A program made the position numbers and the translations under genes. A DNA stretch of 14,733 nucleotides. It comes from Acidobacteria bacterium UBA2999 (GTDB lineage: Bacteria > Acidobacteriota > Vicinamibacteria > Vicinamibacterales > UBA2999). Within the stretch, counting starts at the first letter, position 1; every line of letters starts with the position of its first letter. A model generated the notes under the pieces. The model had not been told where the DNA came from and ran no database searches. It saw only the letters and a list, made by a program, of their open reading frames with translations. This document shows, one piece after another, positions 7,217 to 13,690 of the stretch. The stretch covers positions 1 through 14,733 of the forward strand of contig DDZV01000042.1 of NCBI GenBank assembly GCA_002346475.1, read 5' to 3'.

Positions 7217-8251
7217 TCAGGCAATCCGCTCTGAAATATTGTGTACGTGTTTGGCAAGTATTTGAACATTTTCCACTGGAGTCGATGGCAAAATTCCATG
7301 CCCAAGGTTGAAGATATGTCCAGGTTGACGATTCACTCTGGCAAGGATGTCATCTGTTTTTTCTAATAGACGTTCTCGTGGTCCAAGTAATAGTGTTGGA
7401 TCGAGATTTCCCTGTACCGCATGAGAATGGCCTATACGTTCCCAAGCAAGATCAATTGGTAATCTCCAATCAACACCTATCACATCTCCTCCTGCATCCC
7501 TAAGGTCTTCAAGTATCGCTGTTGTACCTGTTCCAAAATGAATAGTTGGTACTTGTTTACCGATGGTATCGAAAATATAACGAGTATGTGGAAGAACAAA
7601 CTCTTTGTAATCAGCTTGGTTTAGTGCCCCAACCCAAGAGTCAAAAACTTGTATTGCATTCACACCAGCTTCAATTTGAGCGATGAGATAGTCAGCTACA
7701 ATTGTTGAAAATTTTTTACAGAGTTGGTGCCAGGCATCAGGATGATGGTACATAAGAGTCTTGGTATGCCCAAAATTGTTTGAATGCCCACCTTCGATAG
7801 CATATGAAGCAAGTGTAAATGGTGCCCCAGCGAATCCAATAAGTGGCAGTCGTTCATCTAATTCATTTTGAACAAGCCTGATCGTTTCCAATACATGTGA
7901 GAGGGCCTCACGTGGTTCAAATTTTTTAAGCCGTGCGATGTCGTCACTCGATCGAACAGGATTTTCAATAGCTGGACCTTCTCCTGCTACAAAATCGAAA
8001 TGCAGTCCCATTGGTTCAAAGGGTAGTAAAAGATCAGAGAAGAGTATGGCGGCATCTACATCAATTCGTTGTACTGGTTGTAGGGTAACTTCGGTTGCTA
8101 AATCAGGTATTCGACAAAGTTGCAGTAGAGAATATTTACGTCGCAGGGCCTGATACTCAGACATATAGCGACCAGCCTGGCGCATGAACCAGACAGGTGT
8201 GGCATCAACAGGTTCAAGCCGACAGGCTCTGAGGAATCGAGAATTTTTCAA
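7217..8251 (-). CDS. hemE: Uroporphyrinogen decarboxylase
   Basis: This enzyme decarboxylates the four acetate side chains of uroporphyrinogen III to give coproporphyrinogen III in the cytoplasm. All main family motifs are present: VWFMRQAGRYM (residues 20-30 from the chosen start), the catalytic Asp in AAILFSDLLLP (Asp73), GFAGAPFTLASY, VFDSWVGAL, HFGTGTT, GVDWR, QGNLDP and NLGHGILPSTPVENV. The start is placed at the TTG (8251-8249), because the product then begins MKNSRFLRAC, as most HemE proteins do, and is 344 residues long. An upstream TTG at 8308 would add 19 residues and overlap the preceding gene by 11 nt. Neither has a strong Shine-Dalgarno. It is the second gene of the minus-strand cluster, between the receiver-domain gene and hemG. 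Confidence 0.96.
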   Translation of the reverse strand: MKNSRFLRACRLEPVDATPVWFMRQAGRYMSEYQALRRKYSLLQLCRIPDLATEVTLQPVQRIDVDAAILFSDLLLPFEPMGLHFDFVAGEGPAIENPVRSSDDIARLKKFEPREALSHVLETIRLVQNELDERLPLIGFAGAPFTLASYAIEGGHSNNFGHTKTLMYHHPDAWHQLCKKFSTIVADYLIAQIEAGVNAIQVFDSWVGALNQADYKEFVLPHTRYIFDTIGKQVPTIHFGTGTTAILEDLRDAGGDVIGVDWRLPIDLAWERIGHSHAVQGNLDPTLLLGPRERLLEKTDDILARVNRQPGHIFNLGHGILPSTPVENVQILAKHVHNISERIA

Positions 8252-8297
8252 ATGCTTTCCACTATTTGGACTAACTGGATTGTGTAAATCACAACAA

Positions 8298-8705
8298 CTA
8301 ATTCCCAACAGGCATTTTAGTCAGGTCACATGCAAGTGTAATCATCTCATCGAGCCAGAGAGGTTTATAGCGGATTTCCGCACCGAGTGCATATATTTCA
8401 TCTGTTTGGGAGTCGTTTAGATAGTAATCTCCAGTGACAATTGCAACAGGTACAGCCCTGAAATCAGGGATAGCTCTAATTATTTTGAGAAACTGTAGCG
8501 TGCTTGCAAGAGGCATCCGGAGATTAAGAATTATGGCTTGTGGTCGGTGCATTTTCATTAAATCCAAGCCTTCATTTGTAGAGGAGGCTGCCCAGACTTC
8601 ATAGCCATTTAGCCTAAGTTTTCGTGAAAACGTGTCAGTAGCGTTAACATTTTCGTCAACAATAAGGATACGGGTAGATGCCCGAACTTTTGGTGGAATT
8701 AGCAC
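8298..8705 (-). CDS. Atypical response-regulator receiver protein (phosphoacceptor Asp replaced by Asn)
   Basis: This is a stand-alone receiver domain of 135 residues with no output domain. The CheY-like fold markers are clear: ILIVDEN (13-19, acidic pocket Asp17-Glu18), IILNLRMP (58-65), VAIVTGDY (87-94, conserved Thr91) and IRYKPL (111-116, conserved Lys114). The residue that should be the phosphorylated Asp, between the two Leu of beta-3, is Asn61 (codon AAT). All other active-site residues are kept. Such domains usually cannot take part in normal phosphotransfer and tend to work as protein-binding or metabolite-sensing modules; that is family knowledge and is not shown here. The GTG at 8705 is the first start after an in-frame stop. 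The gene leads directly into hemE (gap 46 nt, or an 11-nt overlap with the longer hemE frame), so a link to haem synthesis is possible. Confidence 0.85.
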   Translation of the reverse strand: MLIPPKVRASTRILIVDENVNATDTFSRKLRLNGYEVWAASSTNEGLDLMKMHRPQAIILNLRMPLASTLQFLKIIRAIPDFRAVPVAIVTGDYYLNDSQTDEIYALGAEIRYKPLWLDEMITLACDLTKMPVGN

Positions 8706-8787
8706 ACATCATTGTGGATGTCTGCCCGTTCTGTCGTCAAGACCACTAGTTTATGCACCTTAATCCTACGATCTTGTAAGCTCGTGC

Positions 8788-8793
8788 TATATT
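8788..8793 (+). promoter_or_regulatory. Candidate extended -10 promoter for the 8853-10736 unit
   Basis: TGC-TATATT (8785-8793) is an extended -10 pattern. It predicts a start near 8800 and a leader of about 50 nt. No good -35 is seen at the usual distance, as is common for extended -10 promoters. Confidence 0.35.
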
Positions 8794-8819
8794 CAGCCGG
8801 TTTCTACTGTTGTATTTAT

Positions 8820-8834
8820 GGCCCCAAGTGGGCC
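8820..8834 (+). promoter_or_regulatory. Small GC-rich hairpin in the 5' leader
   Basis: GGCCC (8820-8824) and GGGCC (8830-8834) can pair around the loop CAAGT. The palindromic CCAG-CC-CTGG (8835-8844) follows and runs into the Shine-Dalgarno GGAGGA (8843-8848). The structure sits just ahead of the ribosome-binding site, so it could affect access to it. Confidence 0.35.
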
Positions 8835-8852
8835 CCAGCCCTGGAGGAATGA

Positions 8853-9413
8853 TTGAGCCCAATTCTGGTGCGACCAATCCGTGAGCAACTTGAGCATGAC
8901 AGGGTCATTCGCCTATTACAGGCAAAGTATAAGAGAAAGTTTAATGTTGGCATGAACGTAGGTTCAGACCAGGCAGTACCTGTAGGAAAGGGGACTTCTA
9001 TCGTTTTTCCTGATCTTGTGCTCCAAACATCTGATCAGGCACGAAAGTTACTCAGTGTGATTGAGGTCGAGACCTCAGAATCAATCAATAACCTTGAAGC
9101 AATGTCTCAGTGGGTAAGGTTTAGTCGCTTCAGAGTCCCTTTCTTACTTTATGTCCCTGCGAATGGTCTCGATGCAGCGCGACGTCTCTGTGCAGAACAT
9201 AGTATCCGTGTTGGTGAAATTTGGACTTACCATGCGGTCGGAGAGCAGATGCGTTTCACGCTAGCTACAAAAGCTATTGTATTGAATAAAAAGAAATCTA
9301 AAAAAACAGCGACTAAGGATTCTGGTGTTTCCACTCGATCAACTGTGACTGCTTCAAGCTCTAGAAAAAGAAAAAAAGCTACGAGTTCAGCTATGGCTCA
9401 GAAACGGAAATAA
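8853..9413 (+). CDS. Conserved protein with a possible PD-(D/E)XK-like core and a highly basic tail
   Basis: I recognise the type but not a named family. The 186-residue product has a helical start (residues 10-28), then VFPDLVL (51-57), a spacer, LLSVIEVET (66-74) and an LEAMSQW helix. PD at 53-54 and E-V-E at 71-73 are placed like the PD...E-x-K core of restriction-endonuclease-like folds, except that the Lys is Glu. A second alpha/beta part contains FLLYVPANG and GEIWTYH. Residues 145-186 are a low-complexity Lys/Arg/Ser/Thr tail (KKKSKK, RKRKK, KRK) suited to binding nucleic acid or another polyanion. The TTG start is firm: GGAGGA at 8843-8848 lies 4 nt upstream, and the nearby ATG at 8849 leads to a stop after 11 codons. 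The next gene starts 6 nt after the stop. Confidence 0.65.
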   Translation: MSPILVRPIREQLEHDRVIRLLQAKYKRKFNVGMNVGSDQAVPVGKGTSIVFPDLVLQTSDQARKLLSVIEVETSESINNLEAMSQWVRFSRFRVPFLLYVPANGLDAARRLCAEHSIRVGEIWTYHAVGEQMRFTLATKAIVLNKKKSKKTATKDSGVSTRSTVTASSSRKRKKATSSAMAQKRK

Positions 9414-9419
9414 AGCACG

Positions 9420-10121
9420 TTGCCACTTTTACGCGTATTACGCGACAAGCGCGGTTACGAAACTACATACCTGATGGATTCGATTCGTGACGGTGATCGC
9501 CAACGCTCAAGGATTTTGTATGTATTCAGGACGCCTCCTGATGTTCACGTGGGTTCTAGTCCACTTGAACCAGTTGTAATGCGTGAGCTTGAAACTTTAT
9601 ACCCCAATATAGAGTTTGACTGGAAAGCATTAGTCAGCAGTCGACAAACAATAGAATCAGTACCTAAGCAGGATTATGTAAAAAAACGTCAGAGTGCAGA
9701 GAGTCCATCTAATGAAGCTTTAGCGTTAGCCCAAAAGCCTAATGATGCGAAGCTATCGTTGGAAGCACTATTACTGAAGGAATTATCTGGAAGTATCAGT
9801 GATATGGGTGCTCAACCGTGGGTTGTACCGTCAGTTATTGAAGGCGCAACAATTGATGAACAATTAGCGTGGCTTCAGCTCTGGTATCCACAAATTAGAG
9901 ATTTTGTATTGGAACGAATCCAAGGCGATGAAGATCAAAAGATTCTTCTCGGATTAGCTGAGTTTCTGAACTCTGAATCTTGGACAGATCAAGAATCTAA
10001 AGTATACGGCCTTGAGGCTGCTGCTGAGGCGATGGATCGGCTATCTAAAATATTCATAGGCAGTGGACATAAGAAGAGTTTGGCTGTTCAGTCTGATTTG
10101 ACTGATGACATCAACACTTAA
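9420..10121 (+). CDS. Conserved hypothetical protein, partner of the 8853 gene
   Basis: This 233-residue soluble protein has no signal peptide or membrane helix. Its N-terminal part is beta-rich and basic: LLRVLRDKRGYETTYLM (3-19), RDGDRQRSRILYVFRTP (23-39), then LEPVVMRELETLYPNIEFDW (49-68). A variable, charged linker (about 75-112) leads to a helical C-terminal part with Trp-containing segments (WLQLWYPQIRDF, 151-162) and LEAAAEAMDRL. The first 40 residues recall the short N-terminal domain of some transposases (Y-x-x-x-x-x-R-x-G-x-x-R-Q-R), but no transposase catalytic core follows, so I do not name it as one. The TTG start at 9420 is 6 nt after the previous stop, and the DedA-type gene starts 6 nt after this one. 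This implies co-transcription and probably a shared function. Confidence 0.6.
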   Translation: MPLLRVLRDKRGYETTYLMDSIRDGDRQRSRILYVFRTPPDVHVGSSPLEPVVMRELETLYPNIEFDWKALVSSRQTIESVPKQDYVKKRQSAESPSNEALALAQKPNDAKLSLEALLLKELSGSISDMGAQPWVVPSVIEGATIDEQLAWLQLWYPQIRDFVLERIQGDEDQKILLGLAEFLNSESWTDQESKVYGLEAAAEAMDRLSKIFIGSGHKKSLAVQSDLTDDINT

Positions 10122-10127
10122 GAAGTT

Positions 10128-10736
10128 ATGAACCCACTGCCTACTTTTGCGTTGCAGTTGGAAGTGCTTGGCCATTGGGCGCCTGTGCTGTTTGTCTTGG
10201 TCTACACCCTGGCAACTCTAGCCTTCATTCCTGGAGCAGTTTTAACGCTCGCTGCGGGTGCAATCTTTGGACTTACGCAAGGGGTTTTTTTAGTATTTAC
10301 AGGTGCAGTGGTTGGGTCTTCTCTAGCTTTCTGTCTTGCTCGTTGGTTAGTTCGTGAGCGTGTGAGGCATTGGTTATCTAAAGATCAGCGAATGTTAGCA
10401 GTCGGCCAAGCTGTTAGCGGTCAAGGGTTAGGCATGATCCTATTGCTGAGGCTTTCACCTGTGATTCCTTACAACATGGTTAATTATGTGCTCGGTCTAA
10501 CGCATGTTAAGTATCGTGAATTTTTGATTGGTTCGCTTGGCATGTTGCCAGGCACGTTTTTCTATACTTATTCAGGGAAAGTCGTTGGTGATGTTGCAGC
10601 CGTGGCATCAGGAGTAGCTGTTCCACGTGGACCTGCGTACTACACGTTTTTACTTATAGGTTTAATTGCGACAGGTGCAATCTTGGTGTTACTAACTCGT
10701 CTGTCTCGAAAAATCCTCGCCCAATCAGTTAAGTAA
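10128..10736 (+). CDS. DedA/TVP38/TMEM64-family membrane protein (VTT domain)
   Basis: This 202-residue polytopic inner-membrane protein carries the VTT (SNARE-associated Golgi) domain. Family marks are FIPGAVLTLAAGAIFG (33-48), GAVVGSSLAFCLARW (59-73), the LLRLSPVIPYNMVNYVLGLT block (106-125) with its conserved Arg-x-x-Pro, and GMLPGTFFYTYSGK (138-151). A final membrane segment lies at about 172-191. Some DedA-superfamily members move lipid carriers such as undecaprenyl phosphate or phospholipids across the membrane; the substrate of this TVP38-like branch is not established. It starts at an ATG 6 nt after the previous gene, as the third gene of a compact unit. The link between a membrane transporter and the two soluble neighbours is not obvious and may be transcriptional only. 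Confidence 0.9.
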   Translation: MNPLPTFALQLEVLGHWAPVLFVLVYTLATLAFIPGAVLTLAAGAIFGLTQGVFLVFTGAVVGSSLAFCLARWLVRERVRHWLSKDQRMLAVGQAVSGQGLGMILLLRLSPVIPYNMVNYVLGLTHVKYREFLIGSLGMLPGTFFYTYSGKVVGDVAAVASGVAVPRGPAYYTFLLIGLIATGAILVLLTRLSRKILAQSVK

Positions 10737-10791
10737 CAGTCTATTTAAGTTGTTCGAAAGTTTTTAAAGATCTGGTTTTCAGCGGGTTCAG

Positions 10792-11247
10792 CTATGAGCG
10801 AAGGAACTTAGTTTCAACTGCAAGTAATTTATCAAGCCTTCGACGGTGTCTATCTTCACCAGTGAAACGTGCTTTAAGAAAATTCTCAGTAATTTCCAAG
10901 GCTAGCTTAGAGCTGATTACTCGAGCACCAAGACAGAGAACATTCAGGTCGTCGTGTTCAACTGCTTGGTGGGCCGTGTACAAGTCGTGACATACAGCTG
11001 CTCGTACACCTGGAAACTTATTAGCAACGATTGAAACACCTGCTCCGCTTCCACACACAATTATTCCGCGCTCGGCCTGGTTGCTCCTGATTGCTTGAGC
11101 CACGGCCTCAGCAAAATCAGGGTAATCCACAGGCTCGGTAGAATGCGTGCCAAGATCAGTAATCGCGTAACCACGTTCAGTAAGAGCAGTTACCAGCTGC
11201 TGTTTTGTTTCAAATCCGGCATGATCTGCACTAATTACTACCTTCAT
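10792..11247 (-). CDS. rpiB: Ribose-5-phosphate isomerase B
   Basis: This enzyme interconverts ribose 5-phosphate and ribulose 5-phosphate in the pentose phosphate pathway; some members act on allose or galactose phosphates. The 151-residue length is typical of the RpiB/LacAB family. Conserved sites include ISADHAG (5-11), DYPDFA (41-46), the catalytic Cys in VCGSGAGVSI (64-73, Cys65), GVRAAVCHD (80-88) and EHDDLNVLCLGARVI (97-111), where His98 is the usual phosphate or ring-opening site residue. The ATG at 11247 has GGAG 5 nt upstream. A TATACT box (11282-11277 on the minus strand) lies 29 nt upstream. It is divergent from the VWFA-related gene and convergent with the DedA-type gene, so it is probably monocistronic. 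Confidence 0.95.
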   Translation of the reverse strand: MKVVISADHAGFETKQQLVTALTERGYAITDLGTHSTEPVDYPDFAEAVAQAIRSNQAERGIIVCGSGAGVSIVANKFPGVRAAVCHDLYTAHQAVEHDDLNVLCLGARVISSKLALEITENFLKARFTGEDRHRRRLDKLLAVETKFLRS

Positions 11248-11276
11248 TAGGGCTCCGTAAGGGTTTGGATGTCAGC

Positions 11277-11307
11277 AGTATAACCGCTGAGCTTCTCCTG
11301 CTATACT
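11277..11307. promoter_or_regulatory. Divergent promoter region: two facing TATACT boxes
   Basis: TATACT on the minus strand (11282-11277) faces rpiB. TGC-TATACT on the plus strand (TATACT at 11302-11307, extended -10) faces the VWFA-related gene. The plus-strand box ends only 7 nt before the ATG at 11315, which predicts a leaderless mRNA. No clear -35 was seen for either. Confidence 0.45.
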
Positions 11308-11314
11308 TATAGGC

Positions 11315-12616
11315 ATGTCTCAAGCTGTTAAGTGTTTAGTTCTTAGTGCTTTCGGGTTGTTCCTTATTGCGGTACCACTTGCGCAGGCTCCATCACCGAC
11401 AGATGGGCAGTCTGACAGACCTACTCAAGCTGAGATCGCCGCCACTTTCCGTGCTTCTGTCGACTTAGTCACTACAGATGTCATTGTTCGAGATTCTCGT
11501 GGACAGTTTGTGTCAGATCTTGGTGTTGAGGATTTTGAAGTTCTTGAGGATGGTGTGCCCCAAGAAGTCGCGTCACTAGTTTTAATCCATGGCGGGCGGG
11601 CATTTAATATGCAAGCCCCTCCTGCCGCGCCTGTTCAAGAAGGAATCATTTTACCAACAGCCCGTCCTGTTAATGATATGGCTGGCCGAATCTTTGTATT
11701 CTTTGTCGACGACTTGCATTTTACATTTCGTGACACGGCACGAGTCCGGGATCTTTTGAAGCGGATGCGGAAGAACCTGGTTCACGAAGGTGACATGTTC
11801 GGAATTGTATCGACGGGACCATCTTCCTTGTCAGTTCAATTGACTTACAATTTAAAAGTCCTTGATGATGCAATTGAACGTATCGCTGGCGACGGTCTTC
11901 GTCCAGCTGACATTATGTTGCAGCAAGAGGGTCCGAATGGTCCTCAAGAACTACGCTATCGTGCTCATGTTGCATTCAAGACAGCTTACGATCTTGTAAC
12001 AAACCTTGAAGCAGTCAGAGATCGTCGCAAGGCACTTCTTTATATGAGCAGTGGGTATGACTTTAATCCTTTTGAATTAACTCGTGTAGGGAAAGAAAGA
12101 GAGAGACTTAGAAATTATCTGGATGATGATTTTGGAAATGGGATTTACAATCCTTTCCAAGAAGATGCTTTTCGGGGACGACGAGATCCAGGAATGGAAG
12201 GTCGCCAATTTGCAGACACGGACTTAGCGATGGAACTAGTAGAGCTAACGCGCGCTGCTAACAGGGCAAATGCGACGATGTACACGATTGATCCTAGAGG
12301 TCTTACCGCTGGAATGGATATCGACGAAGAAATAGAAATGGCTGATTGGGGTGTTTATGTTCGTAAGACGCAGGACAGTCTTCGTACATTAGCCCAGCTG
12401 ACAGGTGGCATTGCTGTTGTGAATACAAATAATTTTAATGATGCATTTGAACGCATCGATGCAGAAACGAGTGACTACTATGTTCTTGGGTATTACTCGA
12501 CAAATCCTGATCCTCTTCGGCGAACCCGCCGATTAGAAGTCAATGTGAATAGAGAAGATATGGAAGTACGGTCACGAACTTCTTACTCAATCGCGTTGCC
12601 AAATAGATCACAGTAA
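11315..12616 (+). CDS. VWFA-related protein, Acidobacteria type (TIGR03436-like)
   Basis: This 433-residue exported protein belongs to the family of VWFA-related proteins that is strongly expanded in Acidobacteriota. A signal peptide is visible (hydrophobic 6-22, cleavage near LAQA, about residue 25). The N-terminal module FRASVDLVTTDVIVRDSRG (45-63) with VEDFEVLEDGVPQEV (71-85) is the hallmark of the family. The VWA-like domain begins at RIFVFFVDDLHF (125-136) and includes KALLYMSSGYD (239-249) and the late block MYTIDPRGL (322-330). The C-terminus has LAQLTGGIAV and SDYYVLGYYS. The classical metal-site D-x-S-x-S is replaced by VDDLHFT, which is normal in this family. Its role is unknown; a cell-surface or periplasmic protein-interaction function is presumed. 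It has no evident co-transcribed partner. Confidence 0.92.
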   Translation: MSQAVKCLVLSAFGLFLIAVPLAQAPSPTDGQSDRPTQAEIAATFRASVDLVTTDVIVRDSRGQFVSDLGVEDFEVLEDGVPQEVASLVLIHGGRAFNMQAPPAAPVQEGIILPTARPVNDMAGRIFVFFVDDLHFTFRDTARVRDLLKRMRKNLVHEGDMFGIVSTGPSSLSVQLTYNLKVLDDAIERIAGDGLRPADIMLQQEGPNGPQELRYRAHVAFKTAYDLVTNLEAVRDRRKALLYMSSGYDFNPFELTRVGKERERLRNYLDDDFGNGIYNPFQEDAFRGRRDPGMEGRQFADTDLAMELVELTRAANRANATMYTIDPRGLTAGMDIDEEIEMADWGVYVRKTQDSLRTLAQLTGGIAVVNTNNFNDAFERIDAETSDYYVLGYYSTNPDPLRRTRRLEVNVNREDMEVRSRTSYSIALPNRSQ

Positions 12617-12631
12617 AACTTAGCAGTTTTA
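12614..12631. terminator. Candidate bidirectional terminator hairpin
   Basis: TAAAACT (12614-12620) and AGTTTTA (12625-12631) form a 7-bp stem with a TAGC loop. It overlaps the stop codon of the VWFA-related gene and is followed by AATTAA. It lies between convergent genes and reads as A-stem-T on both strands. The stem is AT-rich, so its strength is doubtful. Confidence 0.35.
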
Positions 12632-12658
12632 ATTAATCGCTATAGACTAGATTTTTCA

Positions 12659-13612
12659 CTATGTTTTGAGGGGCGTTTTGCCTTTTAGTTTTCCATGCTG
12701 AACTGATAGGCCTGGCGAGAACTGAAATCTGGATTGCACGCGATTGAAGGCTTTCAATACCTCGGCGACTGTTCGTGGGAGGCGACTTGTTTTTGGATAG
12801 ATCCAGCCTGTTTCTCTAGTCAGTTGGTGTCCAATGATACGGTTGCAGCATAGCTGACCATTCGTGACTTCGGTTACTACAGATTGGTAGGGAATGATGG
12901 CAACGCCGAGCGCCGTACGAACCATGGCTTTAATAATTTCTACGTTTTCAGTTTCCATTACAATTTGTGGTTCTAGGCCTTCTTTAAGAAAAAAATCATC
13001 GAGCAGTCGCCGTGTGTTCGAACCACGTTCGAACAGAACAAATGACTGGCCTTCAAGTTCAGAAGGATAGATTTTCCGCTGTCGTGCCAGAGGGTGTCTA
13101 GGCTCCATTACGAGGAGGAGCTCCTCCTTGGCGACGGGAACTGAAATCAGATCAGGAGCTTCTAGTGGAAGCGTCAACAGGCCTAGGTCAGCGATTCCAG
13201 AGCGAAGGTTGTCTACACATTTATCGCTGCTTCCAGCAGTTATTTTTAAATCTAATTGGTGGTTGACTCTTTGTAGTTCAGCAAGCACTGCTGGAAAAAC
13301 ATATAAACAAACCGTCATGCCCCCTACCAGGCGAAGAGTGCCTTTTAGTGATTCCTGCTGGTCGCTAATGAGGGCCAGTGTGTCTTGTAAATCCTGAAAC
13401 ACACGATTGCTCAATTTTAGGATGGCATCGCCAGCTGGTGTTATGCGGATACGCCGACCGATACGATAAAAGACCGGCTCCCCAAGCTCCTCTTCGAGCA
13501 ATAAGACCTGACGGCTAATTGCAGACTGGGCAACATGTAGTTTTTCACCCGCAGCCGTAAAGGAACCTGTTTCCACAATAGCTTTGATAATTTCTAGTTG
13601 GCGCATGTCCAT
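12659..13612 (-). CDS. LysR-type transcriptional regulator
   Basis: This 317-residue DNA-binding regulator has an N-terminal winged helix-turn-helix at about residues 3-62: RQLEIIKAIVETGSFTAAGE, then LHVAQSAISRQV and LEEELGEPVFYRIGRRIRITPAG. A linker helix follows, and the periplasmic-binding-protein-like effector domain spans about 92-295 (TLRLVGG, GIADLGLLTLPLEAPDLISVPV, VLFERGSNTRRL, ALGVAIIPY). The last 20 residues form a basic tail. LysR proteins bind as tetramers and respond to a small ligand, which cannot be inferred here. The ATG at 13612 lacks a Shine-Dalgarno; a second ATG two codons later is an alternative. Unlike many LysR genes it has no divergent target gene next to it: the methyltransferase gene upstream runs in the same direction, 78 nt away, and could share its transcript. 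Confidence 0.92.
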   Translation of the reverse strand: MDMRQLEIIKAIVETGSFTAAGEKLHVAQSAISRQVLLLEEELGEPVFYRIGRRIRITPAGDAILKLSNRVFQDLQDTLALISDQQESLKGTLRLVGGMTVCLYVFPAVLAELQRVNHQLDLKITAGSSDKCVDNLRSGIADLGLLTLPLEAPDLISVPVAKEELLLVMEPRHPLARQRKIYPSELEGQSFVLFERGSNTRRLLDDFFLKEGLEPQIVMETENVEIIKAMVRTALGVAIIPYQSVVTEVTNGQLCCNRIIGHQLTRETGWIYPKTSRLPRTVAEVLKAFNRVQSRFQFSPGLSVQHGKLKGKTPLKT

Positions 13613-13690
13613 AATAGGAGGTTACATGCCTCTGGTAAATGGATTCAACAATATCTAATCAATTTGCGTTTTTGAACCGATCGTGCATTT

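Noticed and set aside
9420..9540. Transposase N-terminal domain in the 9420 gene
   Set aside because: The resemblance is limited to about 20 basic residues, no DDE core follows, and there are no terminal inverted repeats or target duplications around the gene.
11690..11725. Broken metal-ion-dependent adhesion site in the VWFA-related protein
   Set aside because: The D-D-L form in place of D-x-S-x-S is usual in this acidobacterial family, so it is not a lesion.
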